From contig CAJUSA010000007.1 of NCBI GenBank assembly GCA_910589015.1, positions 56,728 to 120,727 on the forward strand: DNA of 64,000 nucleotides, written 5' to 3'. Each line of letters opens with the position of its first letter. Within the stretch, counting starts at the first letter, position 1. The notes beneath the pieces were generated by a model. The model made no database searches. It saw only the letters and a program-made list of their open reading frames with translations, and was not told where the DNA came from. Positions 1-9,424 of the stretch are shown here, in pieces. The stretch comes from an uncultured Christensenellaceae bacterium (GTDB lineage Bacteria > Bacillota > Clostridia > Christensenellales > Borkfalkiaceae). Made by a program: the position numbers and the translations under genes.

Positions 1-92
1 TTTTGATTATTTTACCATATTATTATGACATCGTGCAAGAAATTCAATAAAAATATGTTGAAAATTCTGTGAAATAAATTGCCTTTGTGCTA

Positions 93-121
93 TTGCATTA
101 CGCAAGAAAGTATGATAAAAT
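93..121 (+). promoter_or_regulatory. Sigma-A type promoter for the AAA+ operon
   Basis: TTGCAT at 93-98 and TAAAAT at 116-121 are separated by 17 bases. Transcription would start near 128, upstream of the AAGAAAGGA ribosome site of the ATPase gene. Bases 1-92 are AT-rich and show no gene. Confidence 0.5.
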
Positions 122-149
122 AAGAGGGAAAGGAAGAAAGGATAAACCT

Positions 150-2201
150 ATGACAAGAATCGTAATCGAATTCGACAGCGACTGGATTTTGTCGCATAAA
201 GACGACGACGTACTGCCCGCCGACTTTCTCGCAGGCGCGCTGAAAGACGAGGGACTTGCCGCCGCAAGCGATTCGTTCACAAGCTGCATGGTCGACTTCG
301 AGGGCGACGCAGAGGAAAAACAAAAGCACATTCTCGGGTTGCTTGCCGGCCGATATCAGGGCGAGGACGTGAACAAGGTCGTCGTTACGACGATCACGCA
401 GGGAAACGACGCCAAGGAAGAGCTTGCCGCCGCCGAGGCGGACGACGGGGACGACGAAGAGGACGACGAGGACGGCGAGCCGGGCATTACGTTCGAATAC
501 AAGGAAAAGGATATTTCTCTTCCCGATCGGGAAACGGTGATGGGGCAGATCGGCGCGCTGATCGGCGCGGACGAATTCAAGTTACTCGCGCAGGAAATCT
601 GCGACGTCGCGCCCGAAATCATCCGCAGCGGCTGTTACGACGTGTTCACCTATCAGAGCTATCTCTTTGCGATCAACGACGGGTTCGGTCTTTCGACCTA
701 TCTGAACGCCCTGAGCGATCTGGTTGCGGCGCTCTCTCTGGCGCGCCCCGTTTCGCACGGGGAAGGGCAGGCGTTGCCCGTCGTGCGCTCGCAAACGCGC
801 CCGAAGGTCTACGAAGAAACGCTTCCGCCCGTCAAAGACAGCATGGAACCCTTCGACGACGTGTTGCGCATCGTCCGCAACGGCAGCCGCACTATGATCA
901 ATGTGCTGTGCGTCGATATCAGCGAGTGGATGAACGATACCGAGAACCGCTATTTCAAAGAGTTTTTGCGCGCGGTCGAGGGGGCGATGAATAAATTCAT
1001 CGTCGTGTTCCGCATTCCCTTCGTGGAAAAGGACGTGCTCGAAGCGATCCGCTGTTCGCTGTTCGATCTCATCAGCGTGCGCCCCGTTACCTTCCCGCCC
1101 ATGACCAAGGAAGAAATTCAGCGTTACGCGCAAGACCGTATCGCATCTTACGGCTTTAAGGTAAAAGACAACGCCTGGGAATATTTCCACCTGCGCATTT
1201 CCGAAGAGAAGAGCGACGGCAAATTTTACGGGCTGAACACCGTGCAAAAGGTCATTCGCGAACTTTTATACCGCAAACATCTGACAAATGCGCGCAGCAA
1301 GAGCGGCGACGCCGTTATTTGGAAAAAAGACGCAAAAACGCTCGTTGCGGGCGGCGGCGACGAACTGAGCGGCACGAAAATGCTCGACAGTTTGGTCGGG
1401 AGCGAAAAAATAAAAGAGCGGATCGAAGAGATTATCGCGCAAATCGAGCTTGCGCTCAAAAGCAAAGAGGAACGCCCGTGCATCCATATGCGCTTTTTAG
1501 GCAATCCCGGCACGGGGAAAACGACGGTTGCGCGCATCATCGGCAAGATCTTAAAAGAACGCGGCGTATTGCGCGTGGGCAATTTTTATGAGTACGCGGG
1601 GCGCGACTTCTGCGGGCGCTATATCGGGGAAACGGCGCCCAAAACGGCGAGTATCTGCCGCGACGCCTACGGGTCGGTGCTCTTTATCGACGAGGCGTAT
1701 TCGCTATTCCGCGGCGACCGCGACAGCCGCGATTACGGCAGAGAGGCGCTCGATACGCTCATTGCCGAAATGGAAAACCACCGCTCGGATTTCGTCGTCA
1801 TCATGGCAGGGTATTCCGACGATATGGAAACGCTCATGGAAGGCAACCTCGGGCTGAAAAGCCGCATGCCGTATGCTATCGAGTTCCCTAACTTCACGCG
1901 CGAGCAACTGAGCGAAATCTACCTTTCCATGCTCAACAACAAATTCAAATACGATAAGAGCGTAGAACACGCCGTGCGCGCCTACTTCGACGGCATTCCC
2001 GAAGAGGTCGTCTCTTCCAAAGAATTTGCTAACGCGCGGTTCGTGCGCAATCTGTTCGAGCGCACCTGGGCGAAGGCGGCAATGCGTTGCCAGCTTGCCA
2101 AAGAAAAGGACGTGAAGATCACGAAGGACGACTTCGAGCGGTCGACGGTCGATAAGGAATTTGCGTTCAGCGAAAAGAAAAAATCCAGACTGGGCTTTTA
2201 A
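150..2201 (+). CDS. CbxX/CfxQ-type AAA+ ATPase with long N-terminal region
   Basis: 683 residues. The C-terminal third is a AAA+ ATPase of the CbxX/CfxQ type. Visible are Walker A GNPGTGKT (451-458), the YIGET pore-loop-like motif, Walker B LFIDEA with D514/E515, and a GLKSRM segment that may hold the arginine finger. The N-terminal part begins with an uncharacterised region and a very acidic stretch (about 96-110). It continues into what looks like a AAA-like fold with a Walker-B-like strand (VLCVDISEW) but no Walker A, so it may be a degenerate first ATPase module. The ATG at 150 is chosen because AAGAAAGGA precedes it; an in-frame ATG at 87 lies upstream of the promoter -10 box. Two YbjN-like genes follow in the same direction. 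Members of this family remodel protein complexes (Rubisco activase, type VII secretion EccA), but the client here is unknown. Confidence 0.85.
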   Translation: MTRIVIEFDSDWILSHKDDDVLPADFLAGALKDEGLAAASDSFTSCMVDFEGDAEEKQKHILGLLAGRYQGEDVNKVVVTTITQGNDAKEELAAAEADDGDDEEDDEDGEPGITFEYKEKDISLPDRETVMGQIGALIGADEFKLLAQEICDVAPEIIRSGCYDVFTYQSYLFAINDGFGLSTYLNALSDLVAALSLARPVSHGEGQALPVVRSQTRPKVYEETLPPVKDSMEPFDDVLRIVRNGSRTMINVLCVDISEWMNDTENRYFKEFLRAVEGAMNKFIVVFRIPFVEKDVLEAIRCSLFDLISVRPVTFPPMTKEEIQRYAQDRIASYGFKVKDNAWEYFHLRISEEKSDGKFYGLNTVQKVIRELLYRKHLTNARSKSGDAVIWKKDAKTLVAGGGDELSGTKMLDSLVGSEKIKERIEEIIAQIELALKSKEERPCIHMRFLGNPGTGKTTVARIIGKILKERGVLRVGNFYEYAGRDFCGRYIGETAPKTASICRDAYGSVLFIDEAYSLFRGDRDSRDYGREALDTLIAEMENHRSDFVVIMAGYSDDMETLMEGNLGLKSRMPYAIEFPNFTREQLSEIYLSMLNNKFKYDKSVEHAVRAYFDGIPEEVVSSKEFANARFVRNLFERTWAKAAMRCQLAKEKDVKITKDDFERSTVDKEFAFSEKKKSRLGF

Positions 2202-2234
2202 GCGGGTCATCTTCGAATATAAGAGAGGTATATC

Positions 2235-2711
2235 ATGGCGGACGAAAAAGAGAGAAAACGCGCCGAGGCGACTTATAAGTCGCTGTGCGAGATGCTCGAC
2301 GAAAACGAATGGCGTTACGATAAAGACGAAGAGAATTTGAGTATTCTATGTTCGGCGCGGGGCGACGATCTGTCGATGCCCATTCGCATGGAAACGGACG
2401 CGGACCGTCAGCTTGTCATTCTGACGTCGCCCATGCCCTTCGACGTTCCCGAAGACCGCCGTACGCCGATGGCGATCGCGGTGACGCTTGCCAATTACGG
2501 GCTGGTCGACGGCAGCTTCGATTACGATTATCCGTCGGGGAAGATCCTGTTCCGTTTAACGTCGAATTTCAGCGAGTGCATCATTGATCGGGAACTGCTC
2601 AAATATATGCTCTATGTATCGTGCGGCACGATCGACGAATATAACGACAAATTTCTTGCCGTGGCGGAAAACGACATGACGTTCGACGAGATCGTCAAAT
2701 TTATCAAGTGA
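2235..2711 (+). CDS. YbjN-like protein, first of a tandem pair
   Basis: 158 residues, acidic and soluble, with no signal peptide or membrane segment. It resembles the YbjN family, which has a fold like type III secretion chaperones: a two-layer pattern with WRYDKDEENL, GDDLSMP, DRQLVIL and DGSFDYD. It lies 33 bases after the AAA+ ATPase gene with a ribosome site (GAGAGG) in front of the ATG. The next gene is a paralogue of roughly 40 percent identity by eye. YbjN proteins have been linked to stress and motility regulation in enterobacteria, but no biochemical function is settled. From the operon position I infer that this pair are partners or adaptors of the ATPase. Confidence 0.75.
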   Translation: MADEKERKRAEATYKSLCEMLDENEWRYDKDEENLSILCSARGDDLSMPIRMETDADRQLVILTSPMPFDVPEDRRTPMAIAVTLANYGLVDGSFDYDYPSGKILFRLTSNFSECIIDRELLKYMLYVSCGTIDEYNDKFLAVAENDMTFDEIVKFIK

Positions 2712-2721
2712 GGGGGACATC

Positions 2722-3201
2722 ATGGACGACGCTAAAAAATCGAAAAACGCCCGTTCGGCATTTCAGACGCTTTTGAACGCGCTCGACGGCATGGACTGGA
2801 AGTACGATCAGGATGACGAAAAACTGCGCGTGGATTTTTCGGTGCAGGGCGACGATCTGCCCATGGATTTCACGGTGATGATCGACGACGATCGGCAACT
2901 CGTGCGGCTCATTTCCTTTCTGCCTTTCAAGTTTCCCAAGGAAACGCGCGTCGAGGGGGCGATCGCAACGTCGCAGATCAATTATAAACTTGCGGACGGC
3001 AGTTTCGATTACGATCTTACGGACGGCGAGGTTTCGTTCCGTCAGACTTCGAGTTTCCGCGCGAGTCTGATCTCACCCAAAATGTTGCAGCTCATGGTCA
3101 ACTGCGCCGCGTGTACGGTCGACGATTATAACGACCGCCTGTTTATGCTTTCCAAGGGCGTGCTGTCGCTCGATGACTTTATCCGCGCATTGACGGAGTG
3201 A
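2722..3201 (+). CDS. YbjN-like protein, second of a tandem pair
   Basis: 159 residues, a paralogue of the gene just upstream, 10 bases away. The two share WKYDQDDEKL, GDDLPM, DRQLV, DGSFDYD and a YND motif near the C-terminus, so they arose by tandem duplication and have since diverged. GTGAGGGGG just upstream supplies a strong ribosome site. No membrane segment, signal peptide or catalytic motif is visible. A terminator follows, so this closes the ATPase operon. Function is unknown; the fold is expected to be a small alpha/beta chaperone-like domain. Confidence 0.75.
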   Translation: MDDAKKSKNARSAFQTLLNALDGMDWKYDQDDEKLRVDFSVQGDDLPMDFTVMIDDDRQLVRLISFLPFKFPKETRVEGAIATSQINYKLADGSFDYDLTDGEVSFRQTSSFRASLISPKMLQLMVNCAACTVDDYNDRLFMLSKGVLSLDDFIRALTE

Positions 3202-3230
3202 TTGTATATTTTTTTTTGAAAGATTGCCGA

Positions 3231-3259
3231 AAGACTTGTTTCATACAAGTCTTTTTTCT
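3231..3259 (+). terminator. Rho-independent terminator of the AAA+/YbjN operon
   Basis: Perfect 9-bp stem AAGACTTGT / ACAAGTCTT (3231-3239 with 3245-3253), a 5-base loop, and a following T-rich run. Confidence 0.8.
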
Positions 3260-3330
3260 TTATGAAAAACGGTTTTGTTGTAAAAAAGTTAAAATGTTAT
3301 GCTTTTTTTATGACAAATTAAGCGCGATAG

Positions 3331-3359
3331 TTGCTTTTTGCAAGGCATAATGTTATAAT
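3331..3359 (+). promoter_or_regulatory. Sigma-A promoter of the polysaccharide cluster
   Basis: TTGCTT at 3331-3336, 17-base spacer, perfect TATAAT at 3354-3359. It lies 26 bases before the rfbB start and is the only clear promoter seen in front of the cluster. Confidence 0.7.
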
Positions 3360-3385
3360 AGAGACAAACGTTTCGAGGTTTGCCG

Positions 3386-4369
3386 ATGACGATTATCGTA
3401 ACAGGCGGCGCCGGTTTTATCGGAAGCAATTTTATATTTCATATGTTGCGGAAAGATCCGCAGTACCGTATCGTATGTGTGGACAAGCTCACTTATGCAG
3501 GCAATCTTTCTACACTCGAAAGCGTAACGGGCAACCCCAATTTCCGTTTTGTTAAGTTGGATATATGCGATAGAGCGGGGGTTTTTGCACTGTTTGAAGA
3601 AGAAAAACCCGACGTCGTCGTGAACTTTGCGGCAGAAAGCCATGTGGACAGAAGTATCGAAAACCCCGAAGTCTTTCTGCAAACGAACATAATCGGCACG
3701 TCGGTTCTGATGGATGCTTGCAGGAAATATAAAGCCGAACGCTTTCATCAGGTTTCAACCGACGAAGTGTACGGCGATCTTCCGCTCGACTGCCCCGATT
3801 TGTTTTTTACGGAAGAGACGCCGTTGCATACGAGCAGTCCTTACAGCAGTTCCAAAGCGGCGGCGGATCTGCTTGCGCTTTCATATTACAGAACGTTTGG
3901 CTTGCCCGTTACGATCTCGCGCTGTTCCAACAATTACGGACCTTATCATTTCCCCGAGAAACTCATTCCGCTTATGATTGCCAACGCGCTCAGCGATAAG
4001 CCGTTGCCCGTTTACGGCAAAGGGGAAAACGTGCGCGACTGGTTGTATGTGGAAGATCATTGTAAAGCGATCGATCTCATAATTCATAAAGGGCGCGTCG
4101 GCGAGGTTTATAACGTCGGCGGGCATAACGAAATGAAGAATATCGATATCGTGAAACTGATCTGCAAGGAATTGGGAAAACCCGAAGGTCTGATTTCGTT
4201 CGTCGCCGACAGAAAGGGGCACGATATGCGTTATGCGATCGATCCGACAAAAATTCACAACGAACTCGGCTGGCTACCTGAAACAAAATTTGCGGACGGC
4301 ATCAAAAAGACGATCAAATGGTATCTTGAAAACGAGGCATGGTGGAAACCTATCGTATCGGGAAACTAA
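3386..4369 (+). CDS. rfbB: dTDP-glucose 4,6-dehydratase
   Basis: 327 residues. It converts dTDP-glucose to dTDP-4-keto-6-deoxyglucose, the branch point to rhamnose and other deoxysugars. It is an extended short-chain dehydrogenase: the NAD-binding TGGAGFIGSN is at the N-terminus, followed by the STDEVYG active-site motif and YSSSK, which carries the Tyr-Lys couple. NNYGP and RDWLYV, typical of RmlB, are also present. The ATG at 3386 is preferred over an in-frame TTG six bases earlier because GAGG sits 7 bases in front of it. It is the first gene of the polysaccharide cluster. The other dTDP-rhamnose genes (rfbA, rfbC, rfbD) are not in this window, so they must be elsewhere or the product feeds another deoxysugar. 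Confidence 0.93.
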   Translation: MTIIVTGGAGFIGSNFIFHMLRKDPQYRIVCVDKLTYAGNLSTLESVTGNPNFRFVKLDICDRAGVFALFEEEKPDVVVNFAAESHVDRSIENPEVFLQTNIIGTSVLMDACRKYKAERFHQVSTDEVYGDLPLDCPDLFFTEETPLHTSSPYSSSKAAADLLALSYYRTFGLPVTISRCSNNYGPYHFPEKLIPLMIANALSDKPLPVYGKGENVRDWLYVEDHCKAIDLIIHKGRVGEVYNVGGHNEMKNIDIVKLICKELGKPEGLISFVADRKGHDMRYAIDPTKIHNELGWLPETKFADGIKKTIKWYLENEAWWKPIVSGN

Positions 4370-4405
4370 ATTTACAAAAAGAAGGAACATTCATTTTCAT
4401 ACATT

Positions 4406-5551
4406 ATGAGAATATTACAGATATCGAATTACTATTATCCGCAAATCGGCGGGATCGAACAAGTCGCTCAGGATTGCACCGATGCGTTGCGCTCGGATAA
4501 CGAAGTAAAAGTTTTTTGTTTTAATCACGAAAAAGGCGACAAAACCGATTTGATAGACGGAATCGAAGTAATCCGTGCGGGTTGTTTTGCAAAAATTTCT
4601 TCCCAATCGCTTTCGTTTTCTTATTACAAATTACTGAAAAGAGTATTTGCGGATTTTCAGCCGGAAGTTGTGATTTTTCATTATCCCAATCCGTTTGCTG
4701 CGCGTTATTTGCTTAAAGCACTGAAAAAACACCGAAACGTGAAACTGATATTGTATTGGCATCTGGATATAACCAAACAAAAGATCTTAGGGAAATTTTT
4801 CGCAAAACAAACGCGTAAGTTGTTAAATAAAGCCGATCGTGTTTTAGCGACCAGCCCGAATTATATCGAAGGAAGCAAATTTTTGCGTGCTTACCGATCC
4901 AAGTGCGAGGTCGTGTCGTGTTGCGTAAACGACCGCCATTTGAATATAGACGAAAATATTACGCGCGCGGCAGAAAGTATCCGAAAAGAGAACGAAGGAA
5001 AAACCGTTTGCCTTGCCGTCGGGCGGCATGTGCCTTATAAAGGAACGGAATATTTAATACGGGCAAGCCGTTTGCTTGACGACCGCTTCCGTATTTTTAT
5101 TGCGGGCGAGGGACCTTTGACGCCTTCCTTAAAGCGTCTTGCCGAGCATGACAAGAAAGTGATTTTTTTAGGCAAGATCGATCACGAAACGCTACGCGCA
5201 TATTTGCTTGCATGCGATCTTTTCTGTTTCCCTTCGATTACAAAAAACGAGGCGTTCGGCATTGCGCTGGCAGAGGGAATGTATTATGAAAAGCCTGCCG
5301 TTACGTTTACCATAGAGGGTAGCGGCGTCAACTATGTTTCGTTAAACGGCGTTACGGGTATTGAAGCGGAAAACGGCAATGTTGAGCAATATGCGCAAGC
5401 TATGGTAAAATTATCGGAAGACGCTGATCTTTGCTTAAAATTCGGGCGCGAGGGAAAAGAACGCGTCAAGACATTTTTCACACAAGAGATATTCCGTAAC
5501 AAAATGAGGCAAGTCTTGGCGGCAACGTGTTCGGAAGGAGAGACTGAATGA
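4406..5551 (+). CDS. GT4-family glycosyltransferase
   Basis: 381 residues with the GT-B architecture of family 4 glycosyltransferases. The N-terminal domain opens with LQISNYYYPQIGGIE, a glycine-rich acceptor-side start. The C-terminal half holds VGRHVPYKG and the donor-binding EX7E region (KNEAFGIALAE). It should add a sugar from a nucleotide donor to a lipid-linked oligosaccharide at the cytoplasmic face of the membrane. Donor and acceptor cannot be told from sequence. Its last four bases overlap the start of the mannose-1-phosphate guanylyltransferase gene (ATGA), so the two are translationally coupled. Confidence 0.85.
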   Translation: MRILQISNYYYPQIGGIEQVAQDCTDALRSDNEVKVFCFNHEKGDKTDLIDGIEVIRAGCFAKISSQSLSFSYYKLLKRVFADFQPEVVIFHYPNPFAARYLLKALKKHRNVKLILYWHLDITKQKILGKFFAKQTRKLLNKADRVLATSPNYIEGSKFLRAYRSKCEVVSCCVNDRHLNIDENITRAAESIRKENEGKTVCLAVGRHVPYKGTEYLIRASRLLDDRFRIFIAGEGPLTPSLKRLAEHDKKVIFLGKIDHETLRAYLLACDLFCFPSITKNEAFGIALAEGMYYEKPAVTFTIEGSGVNYVSLNGVTGIEAENGNVEQYAQAMVKLSEDADLCLKFGREGKERVKTFFTQEIFRNKMRQVLAATCSEGETE

Positions 5552-6612
5552 AAACGTACGGCGTTATCATGGCGGGCGGGGGCGGCACGCGTTTCTGGCC
5601 GCTTTCCAGAAAAGAAACACCAAAACAGCTATTGAATTTAAGCGGAAATAACTTTATGGTCAACGAGGCGATCGAAAGATTGTCGCGTGTTGCAACATAT
5701 AAGGATATTTTTGTTGTTACGAATGCTCTGCAAAAAAATAAATTGATGCAGATCATCGATAAGCGGATCAAGCCCGATCACGTGCTCGTTGAATCGGCCG
5801 CACGGAATACCGCGCCCTGTATCGGGTATGCGGCGATTGAAATCATGAAAAAATACGGCGACGGGATCATGGTCATCACGCCTTCCGATGCCTATATACG
5901 GGATAGCGAAACCTTTGCCAATATTTTAAGAGTTGCTATCAAAACTGTGCGCGATACCGATAAACTTGTCACGATCGGCATCACGCCGACTTGTCCGTCA
6001 ACGGCTTACGGTTATATAAAATACGAAGAATCTGCCGAAGAAGTTAAAAAAGTTCTTCGGTTTGTCGAAAAACCGAATCTGAAACTTGCAAAGAAGTATT
6101 GTAAAAGCGGTAATTTTGTTTGGAATAGCGGTATCTTTGTATGGAAGGCTTCGACGATTCTGCAAAAGTATAAGGAATTTCTGCCTGACGTTTATGCTTG
6201 TCTGGAACAGCTTGCAGACGCGTTCGGACACGACGATGAAAAAGAAATTATCGAGAATATTTATCCCCTGATTCCGTCCATTTCCGTGGATTACGGCATC
6301 ATGGAAAAATGCGACGACATCATGGTTGTTCCGGGCGAATTCGGTTGGAACGACGTAGGCAGTTGGGATACGTTCGGTGCGTTGCATGAGCCGGACGATA
6401 ACGGAAACGTGGCTTTGGGAAATGTTATAACTTTCGATACGGCGAATTCTACCATATTGTCATCGGGTAGATTGGTTTCGGTAATCGGAGTAAAAGATTT
6501 AGTGGTCGTTGAAACGCCCGATGCGATTTTAGTTTGTGCGAAAGAAAAAGCGCAGGACGTTAAAAAAGTAGTGGATGCATTAAAGAAAGAAGGGCGCGAG
6601 GAATTGCTCTGA
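5548..6612 (+). CDS. manC: Mannose-1-phosphate guanylyltransferase
   Basis: 354 residues. It makes GDP-mannose from GTP and mannose-1-phosphate for the glycosyltransferases around it. The pyrophosphorylase signature GGGGTRFWPLSR is at residues 9-20, and FVEKPN and WNSGIF are typical of the GMP family. The length matches the single-domain type: the C-terminal phosphomannose isomerase half found in ManC of enterobacteria is absent. The start overlaps the previous gene by four bases and the stop overlaps the next start by one base (TGATG). The following phosphohexomutase would supply its substrate. Confidence 0.9.
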   Translation: MKTYGVIMAGGGGTRFWPLSRKETPKQLLNLSGNNFMVNEAIERLSRVATYKDIFVVTNALQKNKLMQIIDKRIKPDHVLVESAARNTAPCIGYAAIEIMKKYGDGIMVITPSDAYIRDSETFANILRVAIKTVRDTDKLVTIGITPTCPSTAYGYIKYEESAEEVKKVLRFVEKPNLKLAKKYCKSGNFVWNSGIFVWKASTILQKYKEFLPDVYACLEQLADAFGHDDEKEIIENIYPLIPSISVDYGIMEKCDDIMVVPGEFGWNDVGSWDTFGALHEPDDNGNVALGNVITFDTANSTILSSGRLVSVIGVKDLVVVETPDAILVCAKEKAQDVKKVVDALKKEGREELL

Positions 6613-8378
6613 TGAATTATCGGGAAGAATACCGCAAATGGTGTACGGATCCTGTTTTCGATCGAAAAACACGGGAAGAATTACTTTCTCTTTGTGACGA
6701 AAAAGAAAAAGAGGATCGTTTTTATAAAGAACTTACATTCGGAACGGGCGGCTTGCGGGGTGTAGTCGGTGCAGGCACGAACCGCATGAATTTATATACG
6801 GTCGGGAAAGCGACGCAGGGTTTGGCGAATTTTATCAAAAGCCGTACGGGGAACGGAAGCGTGGTGATCGCGTACGACAGCAGAAAAATGTCTTTTGAGT
6901 TTGCGATGGATTCGGCATTGATTTTTGCGGCGAACGGAATAAAATGTTTTCTGTTTGAATCATTAAGACCGACGCCCGAGCTATCGTTTGCGGTACGTGA
7001 ATGCAAGGCAACGGCAGGCGTCGTCATTACCGCAAGCCATAATCCGCCGCAGTACAACGGTTATAAAGTGTATTGGTCGGACGGCGGTCAGATCGTCGCG
7101 CCGTACGACAAGCTCATTCTATCGGAAATCGAAAAAATCAAAGATTACGCCTTGATTCAACGTATTTGTAAGGAACAAGCGCTTGCAAGCGGTTTGCTCT
7201 GTTTAATCGGTGAGGAAATCGACCATAAATATGATAGCGCGCTCAAGAGTCTTATTCTGAATCAAGCTGCGATCCGTCAATACGCAAACGATATTAAAAT
7301 CGTCTATACTCCGTTGAACGGTACAGGCAATCTTCCCGTTCGTCGGATTTTGCACAATCTCGGTTTTAAGCAGGTATGGGTCGTGCCCGAACAGGAAAAA
7401 CCTGACGGAAATTTCCCGACGTTGGAATATCCGAATCCCGAGGATCCCAAGGCGTTTTCCTATGCGCTTTCGCTTGCGCGTGAGAAAGCTGCCGATCTTG
7501 TTCTTGCCACCGATCCCGATGCGGACAGGCTCGGAATTTATGTAAGAGATGCGAAAACGGGTAAGTATATACCTTTTACGGGCAATATGAGCGGCGCGCT
7601 GATTGCGGAATATGTTTTATCGCAAAGGGATGCAAAAGGTCTGTTGCCGACGGAACGCAAAAACGGCGCGTTAATCACCACGATCGTATCTTCGAAAATG
7701 GCGTTTGATATTGCGGAAGCTTATGGATTAACGGTTATCGAAGTGTTGACCGGATTTAAGTATATCGGTGAACAGATCGAATTATTCGAGCAAGCAAGAA
7801 ATAGAAACGGCGGCAAGTTGGATGCGGAAGCGGGGGCATATGAATTCGAATTCGGCTTTGAAGAAAGTTACGGCTGCTTAGCGGGAACTTATGCGCGGGA
7901 TAAAGACGCCGTTGCGGCAGTTATGTTACTGTGCGAGGCGGCGGCATTCTATAAATCGCAGGGACTTACGCTTTGGGATCAGATGCAGACCATTTACCGA
8001 AAATACGGTTATTACGTCGAAGATTTGCAGAGCGTAACGTTGGAAGGAGTTGACGGGTTACAGCGTATCCATTCGATTATGAACAATTTGCGCAAGAATC
8101 CGCCCAAACGCATGGGTGAGTTGAAAGTGCTTGCTTTACGCGATTATGAGAATGGTCGGCGCGAAGATTTTGTAAGCGGAAAACGGCAGAAGATTGCATT
8201 GCCGAAAAGCAATGTTATGTATTTTGAATTGGAAAATAACGGTTGGTGTTGTGTTCGCCCTTCGGGCACGGAACCGAAAATCAAGTTTTATTTCGGCGTG
8301 AAAGAATCGACTTTGCAGTCGGCGCAAAAATTATTGAACGTACTTGAAACGCAAATGCTCTCTTTTGTAAAAGAATAA
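6612..8378 (+). CDS. Phosphoglucomutase/phosphomannomutase
   Basis: 588 residues, the size of the PgcA-like alpha-D-phosphohexomutases of Firmicutes. It interconverts hexose-6-phosphate and hexose-1-phosphate. Catalytic serine loop TASHNPPQYNGYK, metal-binding loop DPDADRLG, sugar-binding FEESYG and phosphate-binding PSGTEPKIKFYF are all present in the expected order. Position directly behind manC suggests it provides mannose-1-phosphate for GDP-mannose, but glucose-1-phosphate for dTDP-glucose is equally possible, and these enzymes often accept both. Base composition here is already lower in GC than in the later arg region. Confidence 0.9.
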   Translation: MNYREEYRKWCTDPVFDRKTREELLSLCDEKEKEDRFYKELTFGTGGLRGVVGAGTNRMNLYTVGKATQGLANFIKSRTGNGSVVIAYDSRKMSFEFAMDSALIFAANGIKCFLFESLRPTPELSFAVRECKATAGVVITASHNPPQYNGYKVYWSDGGQIVAPYDKLILSEIEKIKDYALIQRICKEQALASGLLCLIGEEIDHKYDSALKSLILNQAAIRQYANDIKIVYTPLNGTGNLPVRRILHNLGFKQVWVVPEQEKPDGNFPTLEYPNPEDPKAFSYALSLAREKAADLVLATDPDADRLGIYVRDAKTGKYIPFTGNMSGALIAEYVLSQRDAKGLLPTERKNGALITTIVSSKMAFDIAEAYGLTVIEVLTGFKYIGEQIELFEQARNRNGGKLDAEAGAYEFEFGFEESYGCLAGTYARDKDAVAAVMLLCEAAAFYKSQGLTLWDQMQTIYRKYGYYVEDLQSVTLEGVDGLQRIHSIMNNLRKNPPKRMGELKVLALRDYENGRREDFVSGKRQKIALPKSNVMYFELENNGWCCVRPSGTEPKIKFYFGVKESTLQSAQKLLNVLETQMLSFVKE

Positions 8379-8392
8379 GGATTGGTTCAGGG

Positions 8393-9424
8393 ATGAAAAT
8401 CGCAATTGATTGCAGATATTTGGGAATGTCCGGAATTGGTAGGGTTTGCGAAGGCATTATTGACAACGTAGATTATTCGCAGAATACTTTTTATTTGATC
8501 GGTAAAGTTTCCCGGTTGCAAAAGTATAGCAATGCAATCATAGTTGCCGATGAAAGTAATCCGTTTTCCAAAAGAGGATTACTGCGCTTTAACAAAAAGA
8601 GAATAAATCGGGAATGCGATGTTTTGATTATTCCGAACTTTATTATCCCGATCGGAATCAATATACCCGTTCATATTGTGATGCACGATTTGATTTTTTT
8701 GGATGTAAAGGAAACGGTAAACGGGAAATTCGATTATTTTATAAAAAAGTTTCTTTTGAAGCGCGGTATGAAAAAGGCAAAATCGGTGGCTTGTGTGTCG
8801 GCATTTACAAAATCCAGATGCGAACATTATTTTGCCGAATATGCTAACAAATGTTATGTGAATTATAACGGTTTGTCGGAAGATATTAAAGATTATAAGC
8901 GAATGCATTTGAACGCGGAAAAAGAGAACGTCGTAGTTTATGTTGGAAATGTAAAAAGGCATAAAGGGTTACCGACCCTTCTTGGTGCGTTTTCAAAGGT
9001 CGAAGATTCTTCGTTGAAATTAAAAATAATCGGAGAACGCGAAGGATTTCTTACCGGTCTGAATCTGAACGAAGAGGATTATCCTAACGTGGAATTTACG
9101 GGCAGACTTGATAATGAAGCGTTGTATTCGCAGATTCAAAGAGCAAAATTTTTAGTGCAACCTTCCATTTATGAAGGATTCGGTTTGCCGCCGCTTGAAG
9201 CGTTGTATTTAGGTACTCAGCCGATTCTTTCGGATATAGATGTTTTTCGGGAAATATATTCCAATTTGCCTGTAAAATATTTTGTTGATGAGATGGATCT
9301 GGTGGAAAAGATAAAACAAAATCCCGAAACGATTGATTGCGCGGATAAATTAGAAGTTGCATTCAATTATCAAAATTTTACGCGAAAAATCATGTGTACG
9401 ATTCAGGAAATCGCATTATATTAG
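8393..9424 (+). CDS. GT4-family glycosyltransferase
   Basis: 343 residues, GT-B fold. The N-terminus MKIAIDCRYLGMSGIGR matches the WbaZ/mannosyltransferase-like group within family 4. VYVGNVKRHKG opens the donor domain, and PSIYEGFGLPPLEA is the classical EX7E donor-binding motif. It is probably a mannosyl or related transferase, given the GDP-mannose genes just upstream, but the donor is inference. It follows the mutase by 14 bases. GC content falls from here into the cluster centre. Confidence 0.85.
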   Translation: MKIAIDCRYLGMSGIGRVCEGIIDNVDYSQNTFYLIGKVSRLQKYSNAIIVADESNPFSKRGLLRFNKKRINRECDVLIIPNFIIPIGINIPVHIVMHDLIFLDVKETVNGKFDYFIKKFLLKRGMKKAKSVACVSAFTKSRCEHYFAEYANKCYVNYNGLSEDIKDYKRMHLNAEKENVVVYVGNVKRHKGLPTLLGAFSKVEDSSLKLKIIGEREGFLTGLNLNEEDYPNVEFTGRLDNEALYSQIQRAKFLVQPSIYEGFGLPPLEALYLGTQPILSDIDVFREIYSNLPVKYFVDEMDLVEKIKQNPETIDCADKLEVAFNYQNFTRKIMCTIQEIALY

